DNA of 42,311 nucleotides, from the NCBI GenBank assembly GCA_029560815.1, contig JAKQKF010000168.1, forward strand, positions 1 through 42,311, read 5' to 3'. This document shows positions 1 to 7,999 of this stretch, piece after piece; position 1 is the stretch's first letter; the number at the start of each line of letters is the position of its first letter. Made by a program: the position numbers and the translations under genes. The notes below the pieces were generated by a model, which had not been told where the DNA came from, searched no databases, and saw only the letters and a program-made list of their open reading frames with translations. The stretch comes from a bacterium (GTDB lineage Bacteria > KSB1 > UBA2214).

Positions 1-22
1 CCGGGCGCTCACCGGCGCCCGG
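1..22 (-). terminator. GC-rich hairpin downstream of the DHOD-like gene
   Basis: A perfect 8-bp inverted repeat (CCGGGCGC at 1-8, GCGCCCGG at 15-22) encloses a 6-nt loop. It starts about 30 bases past the stop of the minus-strand flavoprotein gene, where an intrinsic terminator would be expected. Any U-tract for a minus-strand transcript would lie beyond the window edge, so the terminator role is inferred from position and symmetry only. Confidence 0.4.
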
Positions 23-52
23 CGGGACAGCTTGATAGACGTAGAGTGCGGA

Positions 53-1030
53 TCACTCCCAGCCGCGCATCTTTTCCATGAACTGGGCGCGCAGATAGAG
101 ATCCGGAGAGCCGCTGTTGGCCATATTGAGGGAGCCGATGACGGATTCGAGATCGTTCAGGCCCTGCTCCTTCATCCAGGTTTCGATATCGGCGAGCAGG
201 TTCGGGATCAGGCCCAGCCCCTTCCTGTAAAAAGCCGACGCGATCTCCACCGCCCTCGCCCCTGCGAGCAGCATTTTGATGATCTCTTTGCCGCTGTGGA
301 TGCCGGTGGTGGCCGCCAGGTTGACACGGGTCTGGCCGGAGAGCATGGCCACCCAGCGCAGCACTTCGTGATGCTCTTCGGGCCGGCTGAAATCGAAAGT
401 CGAATCCAGGCGCCGGGCGTGAATATCCATGTCAAACTGGGTGAAGCGGTTAAAGAGGACCAATCCGTCGAGTCCTTTCTCGCCCAGGCGCGCGGCCAGG
501 TGCGGGAGCGACGAAAAGTGCCGGCCGATTTTCATCGCCACCGGGATTTTGACCTGCGCCTTGACCGCTTCGAGAATATCCAGGTAGAGCTGTTCGGCGT
601 CACCTGCCGTGGTGCGGGGGTCGACGACGGTCACGTAGACATTGAGTTCGATGGCATCCGCACCCGCGGACTCGAATTGTCTTGCATAGCTTGGCCACCA
701 TTTTGCGGAGACACAGTTGATGCTGGCGATGACCGGAATCCCGACCATTTTCCTGGCCTTCTCCAGCATGGCACAGTACTCCTGCGGGCCGTACTGCTTG
801 CCCAGTTCCGCGCGCATATAGTCATAGGCTTCCGAGTGCCCGACGGCTCCGGCGGCCAGGTTCCACTCTTCACCGGCGATGGATTCCTCGAAAAGGCTCT
901 TCATCACCACAGCCGCAGCGCCGGCCTCTTCGCAGGCGCGGATCTTTTCCGCCGACTTGGTCAGCCCGCTGCTGGCGACAATGATCGGATTCTTGAGCTG
1001 AAGATTCATAAAGCGGGTTTGCAGGTTCAT
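53..1030 (-). CDS. Dihydroorotate dehydrogenase-like FMN flavoprotein
   Basis: The 325-residue product has the TIM-barrel fold sequence of the class 1 dihydroorotate dehydrogenase (DHOD) / PreA family: an N-terminal LKNPIIVASSGLTKS strand, a central VAMKIGRHFSSLP segment with the FMN-phosphate-side lysine, and a C-terminal AGARAVEIASAFYRKG phosphate-binding region. Genuine DHODs carry ELNxSCPN, where Cys or Ser is the catalytic base. Here the segment reads ELNVYVTVVDP, with no Cys or Ser in that place. The protein therefore belongs to the 'DHOD-like' subgroup, and its substrate is unknown; a role in pyrimidine synthesis is doubtful. An AGGAG about 9 bases upstream supports the ATG at 1030. 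The AMP nucleosidase gene lies 58 bases upstream on the same strand, so the two may be co-transcribed. Confidence 0.85.
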   Translation of the reverse strand: MNLQTRFMNLQLKNPIIVASSGLTKSAEKIRACEEAGAAAVVMKSLFEESIAGEEWNLAAGAVGHSEAYDYMRAELGKQYGPQEYCAMLEKARKMVGIPVIASINCVSAKWWPSYARQFESAGADAIELNVYVTVVDPRTTAGDAEQLYLDILEAVKAQVKIPVAMKIGRHFSSLPHLAARLGEKGLDGLVLFNRFTQFDMDIHARRLDSTFDFSRPEEHHEVLRWVAMLSGQTRVNLAATTGIHSGKEIIKMLLAGARAVEIASAFYRKGLGLIPNLLADIETWMKEQGLNDLESVIGSLNMANSGSPDLYLRAQFMEKMRGWE

Positions 1031-1088
1031 CTCGTTCCACTCCTTCTTGTCGCTTGCTCGTACGCGCCGGTGCGGGCCCAGGCAGGGA

Positions 1089-1925
1089 TCACCAGCGATA
1101 GTGGCGAATATGCTCGCCGCGTTTCTGGATTTCGATCATCGAGGAGATGCCGATCTCGATATGTTTTGCGGTAAAGTTTGAAAAAACCTTGCGCGAGGAT
1201 TCCTTGGTCTTGATGCCGTCCTTCTGCAGAGGGAGGTCCGAGACCAGCAGCAGGGCGCCGATGGGCACCTTGCTGACAAAACCGACGCTGAAGAGCGCGG
1301 CGCACTCCATATCGATGCCGATCGCCCTCTCCTCATAGAGGATCGCCTTGAAGGTGTCGTCGAATTCCCAAAAGCGATAGTCGGTGGTGTGAACCACCCC
1401 GGTGCGGTAATCCAGATTGTTCTCGACGATGATCTGGCTGACGAATTTTTGGATCTTGAAAGTTGGCAGGGAGGGCACCTGCGGCGGGATGAAGTGGCCG
1501 CTGACCCCCTCGTCGCGAATGGCGGCCATGGGCAGGATAAAGTCGCCCACCTTGAGCGAGCGATGGAGCCCGCCGCACATGCCGAGAAAAAGCACGGCCT
1601 GGGTTTCGATGGCGCTGAGCATCTCGATCACCATGGCCGCGGTCGGTGCGCCGATCTTGAAATCGATCATGCTGATGTTTTCACGGGGACTATGCACCGC
1701 TGAAAAGGCGGAGCCGGAGGTTATCTTCGCGCCGGCGCGCTCCTGAAAGACATCGAGGTACTTGTGAAAATTGGTTAGAATAATATTCTGCTGAAAATCG
1801 GCGGCCTCGGACCCGGTATAGCGCTCGAGCATGTCCCGGGCGATCCTGCGTTTTTCCGGATTATTATAGATCAGATTGTTCTGAAAGGGGTAGGGGAAGT
1901 GGATCGAGAGTGGTTTTTTCGGCAT
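1089..1925 (-). CDS. amn: AMP nucleosidase (short form)
   Basis: The 278-residue product matches the short AMP nucleosidases common in Bacteroidota and relatives, which hydrolyse AMP to adenine and ribose 5-phosphate. It has the PNP/UDP phosphorylase fold: AVLFLGMCGGLHRSLKVGD is the glycine-rich phosphate-site loop, IGIDMECAALFSVG is the purine-ribose binding segment with the Met-Glu pair, and LLLVSDLPLQKDG is the C-terminal catalytic Asp region. The reading frame is open 16 codons further upstream, but AAAGGAG ends five bases before the ATG at 1925, which fixes that start. The much longer E. coli Amn has an extra N-terminal regulatory domain that is missing here. The gene is divergent from the amidase gene. 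Confidence 0.87.
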   Translation of the reverse strand: MPKKPLSIHFPYPFQNNLIYNNPEKRRIARDMLERYTGSEAADFQQNIILTNFHKYLDVFQERAGAKITSGSAFSAVHSPRENISMIDFKIGAPTAAMVIEMLSAIETQAVLFLGMCGGLHRSLKVGDFILPMAAIRDEGVSGHFIPPQVPSLPTFKIQKFVSQIIVENNLDYRTGVVHTTDYRFWEFDDTFKAILYEERAIGIDMECAALFSVGFVSKVPIGALLLVSDLPLQKDGIKTKESSRKVFSNFTAKHIEIGISSMIEIQKRGEHIRHYRW

Positions 1926-2025
1926 TTCCGCTCCTTTTGCATAAAGATACAAATAGTTGTGGATATAAAGCAAGAGTTACTTGCCGGATTGCCGGGCGGG
2001 CGGCCGCTCTTTCTCGCCCTATGCG

Positions 2026-2043
2026 CGGCGGAGCGTTCCGCCG
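2026..2043. repeat. Perfect 7-bp palindrome in divergent promoter region
   Basis: CGGCGGA (2026-2032), loop GCGT, TCCGCCG (2037-2043). It sits just upstream of the amidase promoter candidate and could be an operator for a dimeric regulator or a hairpin. On the plus strand a run of seven T follows about 13 bases later, which is too far for a standard intrinsic terminator. Confidence 0.45.
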
Positions 2044-2065
2044 TCCCTGAACCTGCTTTTTTTGC

Positions 2066-2093
2066 TTGGTTTTTGCAGCCGGGTTTCTATATT
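2066..2093 (+). promoter_or_regulatory. Candidate promoter for the amidase gene
   Basis: TTGGTT (2066-2071), a 16-base spacer and TATATT (2088-2093) resemble a sigma-70 promoter, in a locally T-rich patch of otherwise GC-rich DNA. The predicted transcript start near 2100 leaves a leader of 25 to 45 bases before the amidase start. This is pattern matching only. Confidence 0.35.
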
Positions 2094-2144
2094 ATCAGAA
2101 TAACCGGCTGCACCGTCTCCTATAAAATGACAGAAAATCGGCCT

Positions 2145-3908
2145 ATGCAGAACACCCAGATCCGCCACCGGCTCCTCCTCCTCTTCTTCTTCCTTTTCGG
2201 GACCTTCACCGGCGTCCGCGCCCAGCTCAGCGCCCCGCTCCTGGAGTGGCGGGACGATACCGGCGACACCACGACCAAAGCCACTGTCCATTTGCTCGCC
2301 CGGACCGCCTGGCCCGCGCGGGTGACGATCAACGGCGACTCGTGCCACCTCTATCGTACCGGGATCTTTTTCAGGACCGTAGCCCTGCAGCCCGGTCCCA
2401 ATCTCATCCAGGCGACGGTGAAACCCGTCGTCGGTGAAGAGGCCCGTTTTTCGCGCACGATTTTCCGCCGCGAAACCGGCCCGCGCGCAGCCCTGCCGCT
2501 CTGGATCGACTCGACATCGGTCCTGCCCGCCGAATCCCGGGTGCTGCAAAGCCGCGACCGGCTGCGGGTCAGCTTCATCGGCGCCAAAGGGCACGCCGGC
2601 TGGGTCGATTTCAAGCCGGGCAAGCTGCGCCTCTATCTGCGCCGCACCGACCTGGCCGACTGTTCGCGCTACGAGGGGGAGATGCCCCTCTCCCGTCTGC
2701 AGCAGGACAAGGAGTACTCCCTGCAGCTCTGTCTTAAAAACAGCATCAAAGGGGCGAAAAAGAGCACTCTGCGGCGGGATGCCGGGGTGACCATTGTGGT
2801 GCAAAACCCGGAGCGTTTCCCCCTGCTCCAGCTCCTCCGCGAGGGGGCTCTGCTCAACCAGAGCCTGGGGTACGTTCGCCTCGGCCCGCCGGTGATCAGC
2901 GAGCTGCCGGCCGGCACCATTCTGCAGAGCAGCGGCCGCATCGGCAGCTCATGGCGTATCCGCCTCGATGAAGAGAGCGAGGGCTATGTCGCCGCCGATG
3001 AAGTCGAGGCCCTGGCTGAACCGGCGCTCCGCCCCGCCTATTACATAACCACCCTGAGCGCCGCGCCGGCGGCCGGCGCCGATCTCGTCACGATTCCGCG
3101 CCTCCAGCCCGTCCCCTTCTCCCTCCACCCAGATCCGGCCGGCCGCGTGCTGCGCCTCCGTCTCTACGGGGTCGAGAGTTCGAGCACCTGGATCACCCAC
3201 CGCGAAGGGCTGCGCGTGATGGACCGCCTCAGCTGGGAGCAGATCGCCCCCCAGACCTATCAGGTCAACATCCATCTCCAGGAGAGCCGGATCTGGGGCT
3301 ATACGCTCACCGCCGGGCCCACCATGCTGGAGCTGCGTCTCAAACACCCGCCGGCGGGAAAAATAAAGGTGGCCATCGAGGCCGGGCACGGCGGTTCCAA
3401 TCTCGGCGCCGTCGGCCTCTCCGGACTTTTAGAGAAGCAGATCAACCTCGATGTCGCCCAGCGCCTCGAAAAGCTCTGCCTCGAGGCGGGTCTGCAGGTG
3501 CTGCAGGTGCGCGAAACCGATACCGATATGAGTCTGGGAGCGAAAAAAGAGAGGGTTGAGGCTTCGGACGCCGACCTGCTGGTCAGTATCCATGCCAATG
3601 CGGGGGGTACGGCCAACGGCTATCTCGGCGCCAACGGTGTCAGCACCTACTACCACAATCCCTTCTGGGGGGATTTGGCCCGCGTGGTCTACAAAAAACT
3701 GCTCGAACTGCCCCTGCAGGAGTTCGGCTGCGTCGGCTCTTTCAACTACAGGGTCACCCGTATGAGTTCGCGGCCGGCGATCCTGGTCGAGATGGCCTTC
3801 CTCTCCCATGCCGGGGACGAAGAAAAGCTCTTCCTGCCCGAATTCCGTCAGCAGCTGGCGGAAAAGATCCTGGCGGGGATCAACTCCTACCTCGAATCCC
3901 CACGCTGA
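2145..3908 (+). CDS. Secreted N-acetylmuramoyl-L-alanine amidase (Amidase_3)
   Basis: This peptidoglycan hydrolase cleaves the MurNAc-L-Ala bond in the periplasm. From the ATG at 2145 (587 aa) it begins with a signal peptide: basic IRHR, hydrophobic LLLLFFFLFGTFTG, likely cleavage after VRA. The middle has an SH3-like segment (GYVRLGPP...GYVAADEVEAL) and an AMIN-like beta region. The Amidase_3 domain fills about residue 405 to the end, with zinc ligands His415 (EAGHGG), Glu430 (LLEKQIN) and His483 (SIHAN) and catalytic Glu549 (VEMAFLS), so it should be active. The frame stays open upstream to 1899, but that stretch overlaps the divergent gene. ATG 2127 is an alternative start; neither has a clear ribosome site. 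It is the only plus-strand gene and converges with the secreted protein at 3931-5307. Confidence 0.88.
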   Translation: MQNTQIRHRLLLLFFFLFGTFTGVRAQLSAPLLEWRDDTGDTTTKATVHLLARTAWPARVTINGDSCHLYRTGIFFRTVALQPGPNLIQATVKPVVGEEARFSRTIFRRETGPRAALPLWIDSTSVLPAESRVLQSRDRLRVSFIGAKGHAGWVDFKPGKLRLYLRRTDLADCSRYEGEMPLSRLQQDKEYSLQLCLKNSIKGAKKSTLRRDAGVTIVVQNPERFPLLQLLREGALLNQSLGYVRLGPPVISELPAGTILQSSGRIGSSWRIRLDEESEGYVAADEVEALAEPALRPAYYITTLSAAPAAGADLVTIPRLQPVPFSLHPDPAGRVLRLRLYGVESSSTWITHREGLRVMDRLSWEQIAPQTYQVNIHLQESRIWGYTLTAGPTMLELRLKHPPAGKIKVAIEAGHGGSNLGAVGLSGLLEKQINLDVAQRLEKLCLEAGLQVLQVRETDTDMSLGAKKERVEASDADLLVSIHANAGGTANGYLGANGVSTYYHNPFWGDLARVVYKKLLELPLQEFGCVGSFNYRVTRMSSRPAILVEMAFLSHAGDEEKLFLPEFRQQLAEKILAGINSYLESPR

Positions 3909-3919
3909 TCGCCAGGAGC

Positions 3920-3960
3920 GCGGTGCGCCGTCAGTTGAGCAGGACCATACGGCGCACCGC
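3920..3960. repeat. 12-bp inverted repeat at convergent gene ends
   Basis: GCGGTGCGCCGT (3920-3931) pairs perfectly with ACGGCGCACCGC (3949-3960) across a 17-base loop. It begins 12 bases past the amidase stop and overlaps the last codons of the minus-strand gene. It may act as a bidirectional stop or mRNA 3' stabiliser, but there is no U-tract on either side. Confidence 0.5.
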
Positions 3961-5307
3961 AGTGCGCAGGCCATCGCTCATTTTCAGCAGATAGAGTCCA
4001 TCGGACACCCTGCTGCCTTTGGCATCGCGTCCATCCCACTGCAGCATCCTCTCCCCCATCCCGCTCATCCCCCGCTTCAGCAGGGCGACCTCTCTGCCGG
4101 TCAGGTCGAAAACCGAGATCGTGATCCAGGAATCCTGCGGTAAAAGATAGCTGAAGCGGGTCATCCCGTGGAAGGGATTGGGAAAGTTCTGGTTCAGTTC
4201 GAAGAGGGCGGGTGCCTTAACTATGGCCGTCACGACAGCGGAGTAGGTGGCGGTGCCGTCCCGGTCGACCTGCCTGAGGCGGTAGTAATAGGTCGCACCG
4301 TGTTCGACTGCGGGGTCCAGATAACTGTAGAGATGCGGCGTCCGGGATGTGCCCTCGCCCGGCCGAAAGGCGATCTCGGCATACTGCTTGCCATCCCGGC
4401 TCCGTTCGATCCCGAATCCAGAGTTGCCCGACTCCGAAGCCGTCTCCCAACTGAGCAGCACCCCCTCGCCGGTGGTCAGCGCGGAAAAATGGCTCAGCTC
4501 GACCGGAGTGGTCTGCGACCAACCGGCGATCTTGGCCAGCATCCACCAGACCGCGCGCCCCTTGTTCTCGCAGTTCTCAAAGCTGGTGTGGTTGTCCTCA
4601 ACGGGGTAATACTGGGTATGCTGGATCGGGATCTGCTCCCCGGCGCAGACGCAATAGCCGGGGGAGATATAGGTTTCCATCTCGCCGTTGTACCAGGCAT
4701 CCATATCGGCAAAATCGAAAAGAATCTTGTTGTTGCGCAGGCAATAGTCGCGGACGGCTTCATTGAAACGATGGCGGTTGCAGCCGGCGCAGCCATCCTC
4801 CTGGGCGTGGCCGGTCGCATAGACGAACTTGACGTTCGGAAGCTCTACCTCCAGGGATTCCATCTGCGCGAAATAGATATTGACGTCGTACCAGTTGGCC
4901 TCGCTGCACCAGAAGAACATCGCCACATTGATGGAGGGTTCCGCTTTCAGGTATTCCCTGACTGTGCCGAAATACTCAAACGGATCGAGGTTCTGGTACT
5001 GCATGCAGACCGTGTTCTCCAGAACCGGCAGGGTCCAGTCGACATAAAAGGCGTACTGCGGGTTCTGCTCGGCGATCCGCTCCATGCCGGTGAGGAGCTG
5101 GCGGCCGTGTGAGGCCGATGCGAAAAAGATGCGCGTATTCTGCTTGATCACCTCGACGTAGGAGGCGGGTATGCCGTCGAGGGTGGTGCAGGTGTGGTCG
5201 ACGATCAGGGCGTGGGCCGGCTGGGAAAAGGCCAGCATGCCGGTGAGCAGGGCGCGCGTCAGCAGGCGGCCCCACACACGGCTCTGAAAATGGATGGACA
5301 ATTGCAT
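3931..5307 (-). CDS. Secreted SGNH-like protein with FnIII module and sorting-type C-terminal domain
   Basis: The 458-residue product starts with a signal peptide (hydrophobic RALLTGMLAFSQPAHA). Residues from about 35 to 260 form a cysteine-rich domain starting DHTCTTLDGIPASYV with FFASASHGRQLLTGM, a family I know only from secreted proteins of unknown function and SGNH-hydrolase-like outline. A fibronectin-III-like module follows (LLSWETASESGNSGFGIERS...YYYRLRQVDRDG). The last ~90 residues are the sorting-type domain: NFPNPFHGMTRFSY, VFDLTGRE, WDGRDAKGSRVSDGLY. This implies outer-membrane export or surface attachment. AGGAGG five to seven bases before the ATG supports the start. It lies 15 bases after the asparagine-synthase-like gene and is probably the last gene of the long transcript. 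Confidence 0.75.
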   Translation of the reverse strand: MQLSIHFQSRVWGRLLTRALLTGMLAFSQPAHALIVDHTCTTLDGIPASYVEVIKQNTRIFFASASHGRQLLTGMERIAEQNPQYAFYVDWTLPVLENTVCMQYQNLDPFEYFGTVREYLKAEPSINVAMFFWCSEANWYDVNIYFAQMESLEVELPNVKFVYATGHAQEDGCAGCNRHRFNEAVRDYCLRNNKILFDFADMDAWYNGEMETYISPGYCVCAGEQIPIQHTQYYPVEDNHTSFENCENKGRAVWWMLAKIAGWSQTTPVELSHFSALTTGEGVLLSWETASESGNSGFGIERSRDGKQYAEIAFRPGEGTSRTPHLYSYLDPAVEHGATYYYRLRQVDRDGTATYSAVVTAIVKAPALFELNQNFPNPFHGMTRFSYLLPQDSWITISVFDLTGREVALLKRGMSGMGERMLQWDGRDAKGSRVSDGLYLLKMSDGLRTAVRRMVLLN

Positions 5308-5322
5308 TATGTACCTCCTGTC

Positions 5323-7158
5323 TTAATTAGCCGGCTGCCCGCTCATCATGGCGCGCCACATCTGCCAGTAGAAGAGCATCGTCCGGGCCTGGAGATCTTC
5401 CGAACGCGGCAGCTGGCCGGTTTTGATTCTTCTGATCCCCTCACCATTCAGATCGGTATGGTCCGGATCCACCGCATTGATGATCTTTTCGACCAGGGGA
5501 TTGCGCTGATGCAATCCGGGCTGCCCGCCCAGCTTGCGCGCGGCAGCCTCGGCGAGGGGATACTTTTTAATCTTTTCAATCAGCCCCATCTTTTCAATCG
5601 CATTGTAGATCCTGTGCACCGGATTCATACGGCCCCTGGTGCTGATGAGAACGCCACCGGTGCACCACGGCACCTCCATGGCGGCCGGGAACTGGTCCCG
5701 AAAAATCTTGAAGTAGAGATCAAGGTTATATTTGAGATGATAGGGGATACGGGTGACTGCGTTCATGAAATCCCTGCTCAGCCCCGGTGTGAACGGCAGT
5801 ACATAGTTGGCATAGATCTTGAGAGGATTTGCTGCCGCCCGATTGCGGACACGGGTCACCATGATGAAATAGCGGACTCCGTACTCATCATCCGGGTATT
5901 TTTTTCGCTCCCGCGCGAGCACATCCTGGATACCGTCGTACATCTCATCGGCCAGCGCGGGGGCGAAGACGGTACGAATGCTCCGCCAGGTCGGCCCTTC
6001 GCGGGAGGGTACAAGCAGCCGGAAATAGTTATCAAATCCTCCCGCAGTCTGGATAGAGGGGTAAAGGCTGTTGCCCGGGCCAACTCCCTCCCAGATCGCC
6101 TGCAGTCCGGGGCCGCCGGCATCACGGCTATCATCCAGGCGCTGCTTGAAACAGAGCGAGAGCTGGGCAATGAAGAGGTTGAGACTCGGCGTCGTTATCT
6201 CGTTCAGGCTGAGGAATTCTAGATACTCCTGCGAGGAGAAGAAGCCCTTGGACGGAGTGATGATCTCCGGTACAAGGCCGTATCTCTGTGCGACAGCGCG
6301 GGCGTAGCGGCCGTCCGCATTCCGGTCTTCATCAGGATGATCGTGGATCATCACACGCGGCGTGATGCCCGCGCGGAGAAGTGTGCAGAGGAGCAGGCGC
6401 GAATCAAATCCCCCGCTCAGCAGCAGCGTGGCCGCCTGATTGTGCTCCTGTGCGGCGCGCATGTGACCCTCGAGCTGGTCGACCAGCTCGCCGGTGTCGA
6501 TCTCCTGCAGCCGCAGCTCCGGTGCCGGTGCTTCCCACTGCCAGTAGCTGCGCTGCTGCAGCCGCCCTGCGCGGGGATCGTACACCGAGATGGTGCCGGG
6601 GCTGGCGATCTCGACCTTTTGTATCGAGGTGCGGTTGTCAATAAAGTAGCCGAGGCTGAGGAAAGAGCCCCATCCGAGCGGATCGAGGGCGTTATCGATC
6701 CCGCCTGCCGCCATCACTCCCTTGATATCGGTGGCCATGAGCAGCACCCCCTCGCTCATATGCTGATAGAGGGGCTGGCAGCCCAGGAAATCGGTGACGA
6801 TGGTCAGCTTGCGGCCAGCATGGTCCCAGTGGAGGGCGGCAAAAGCACCATCAAGCTGCGACAGGGCATCTCCGGCCGCATCGTGATCCAGGTTACAAAT
6901 CTGCTGCAGTCTGGCCGCGAGTGCACCCGAGAGCAGCAGCGGCACCCCGCTGACGACAAGAAGATTGCCCCCCTGAGAGGTGAGCAGATGGGGCACGGCT
7001 GAAAAGCGGTCGGAGGTCGTTACACAGCCGATGGCGCCGCCGGGCAACTCCATGATCCTGTAGGTATGGCCGGGATGGAGAGACTGCGCCCGGCACATCC
7101 TTTCCACGACCTCATGATGGTCAGTGCGGTGGTTGTCAAAACAGAGGGCCAGTTTCAT
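5323..7158 (-). CDS. Asparagine-synthase-like amidotransferase lacking the glutaminase cysteine
   Basis: The 611-residue product has the two-part layout of asparagine synthase B. The C-terminal ATP-pyrophosphatase domain carries the PP-loop LLLSGGFDSRLL (about residues 245-256). The N-terminal Ntn-type domain is recognisable (LSQLDGAFAALHWD, VTDFLGCQPLYQ), but the protein begins MKLALCFD instead of MCGI. The nucleophile Cys2 of class II glutamine amidotransferases is therefore absent, as is the RHRGPD loop. It probably adenylates a carboxylate and uses free ammonia or another amine rather than glutamine. Related proteins occur in exopolysaccharide loci with PLP decarboxylases, CapK ligases and deacetylases, as here. 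A second, intact asparagine synthase lies at 31149-33167. The deacetylase gene ends 3 bases upstream. Confidence 0.8.
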   Translation of the reverse strand: MKLALCFDNHRTDHHEVVERMCRAQSLHPGHTYRIMELPGGAIGCVTTSDRFSAVPHLLTSQGGNLLVVSGVPLLLSGALAARLQQICNLDHDAAGDALSQLDGAFAALHWDHAGRKLTIVTDFLGCQPLYQHMSEGVLLMATDIKGVMAAGGIDNALDPLGWGSFLSLGYFIDNRTSIQKVEIASPGTISVYDPRAGRLQQRSYWQWEAPAPELRLQEIDTGELVDQLEGHMRAAQEHNQAATLLLSGGFDSRLLLCTLLRAGITPRVMIHDHPDEDRNADGRYARAVAQRYGLVPEIITPSKGFFSSQEYLEFLSLNEITTPSLNLFIAQLSLCFKQRLDDSRDAGGPGLQAIWEGVGPGNSLYPSIQTAGGFDNYFRLLVPSREGPTWRSIRTVFAPALADEMYDGIQDVLARERKKYPDDEYGVRYFIMVTRVRNRAAANPLKIYANYVLPFTPGLSRDFMNAVTRIPYHLKYNLDLYFKIFRDQFPAAMEVPWCTGGVLISTRGRMNPVHRIYNAIEKMGLIEKIKKYPLAEAAARKLGGQPGLHQRNPLVEKIINAVDPDHTDLNGEGIRRIKTGQLPRSEDLQARTMLFYWQMWRAMMSGQPAN

Positions 7159-7161
7159 GGC

Positions 7162-7986
7162 TCAGGTATCCTTGTCGATAGGGCCAGCCGGCAGGGAGTG
7201 AACTCGCACTCGGTTGACACGGCGGTAGATCGCCCGGTAAAAATTGATGCCGACAGTTTTTTTAATGGCGTTCTTGGCACATTCCGCGCATTGCATTCTG
7301 AAAACCAGCCCCCGCTCCCGCTCCACCAGCCTGGTGAAGGTCTCAAGCGAATAGCTTGCCTTGATGGGCACCCGGCCGAACACAGCCGGATTACTCACCT
7401 TGCCGGGGCTCATCATGGATGAGGTCAGCACCACAGAGTAGCCGGCCCTGCGCGCAATCGCAAAGAGGCTCTTATTGTAGCTGCCGAAAGGCAAACTGAT
7501 CGCATGGACCGGCTGACCGATTTCATCCTCAATGACCCTTTTTGACTCTGCAAGTTCAAATAAAACAGCCTCCTCATCCAGACTCTCCAGAGCCGGATGG
7601 CTCCAGGTATGGGACTGGATCGAATAGCCCTGCGCCGCCATCTCCCGCAGCTGGTCCCAGCTCATCCAGTATTCGGAGCTGCCGATGTAGCGGGCGGCGA
7701 CGAAAAAGACCGCTTTGAAGCCGTTCTCAACCAGGACGGGAAAGGCGTTGGTATAGTTGCCGATGTAGCCGTCATCGAAGGTAATCAGGCAACGCCTCTC
7801 TCCGGACTTTTTGCCTTCAGTCAGCGACGTCAAATCAGCCGACCTGTACCCCTTTTCGCGCAAGAGAGCGATCTGTCCGGCGAACTGGCCGGTATCGAGA
7901 GAGTATTCAGGATCGATATCGCGGATTTTTTTCAATCCCTCCGGCTGGTTGCTTATCTCGTGGTACATCAGTAGCGTGGTGGGCAT
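7162..7986 (-). CDS. NodB-type polysaccharide deacetylase
   Basis: This 274-residue carbohydrate esterase 4 family protein carries the NodB motifs: ITFDDGY with Asp71 as base and Asp72 as metal ligand, and SHTWSHP with His126 and His130 as the other ligands. The family removes acetyl (sometimes formyl) groups from amino sugars. There is no signal peptide, so it may act on a cytoplasmic or inner-face lipid-linked intermediate. The C-terminal region ends with the basic INFYRAIYRRVNRVRVH. It sits between the asparagine-synthase-like gene (3 bases) and the CapK-like gene (13 bases), in a tight operon. Chemistry is well supported; the substrate is not. Confidence 0.87.
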   Translation of the reverse strand: MPTTLLMYHEISNQPEGLKKIRDIDPEYSLDTGQFAGQIALLREKGYRSADLTSLTEGKKSGERRCLITFDDGYIGNYTNAFPVLVENGFKAVFFVAARYIGSSEYWMSWDQLREMAAQGYSIQSHTWSHPALESLDEEAVLFELAESKRVIEDEIGQPVHAISLPFGSYNKSLFAIARRAGYSVVLTSSMMSPGKVSNPAVFGRVPIKASYSLETFTRLVERERGLVFRMQCAECAKNAIKKTVGINFYRAIYRRVNRVRVHSLPAGPIDKDT

Positions 7987-7999
7987 GTTCTGTCCGTCT

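Larger units (their letters stand above)
1926..2144. other. Divergent intergenic region between AMP nucleosidase and amidase
   Basis: These 219 bases separate two divergently transcribed genes, so both promoters should lie here. They hold a 7-bp palindrome with a 4-base loop (2026-2043), a T-rich run (about 2057-2063) and a promoter-like pair for the plus strand (2066-2093). A minus-strand pair TTGCTT (1968-1973) and TATCTT (1944-1949) with 18-base spacing is weak and sits very close to the AMP nucleosidase ribosome site. Confidence 0.5.

Noticed and set aside
1899..2144. Upstream extension of the amidase frame
   Set aside because: It would overlap the start of the divergent AMP nucleosidase gene, and the translation there has no signal-peptide or domain character. 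A proper signal peptide begins at 2145 (or 2127).
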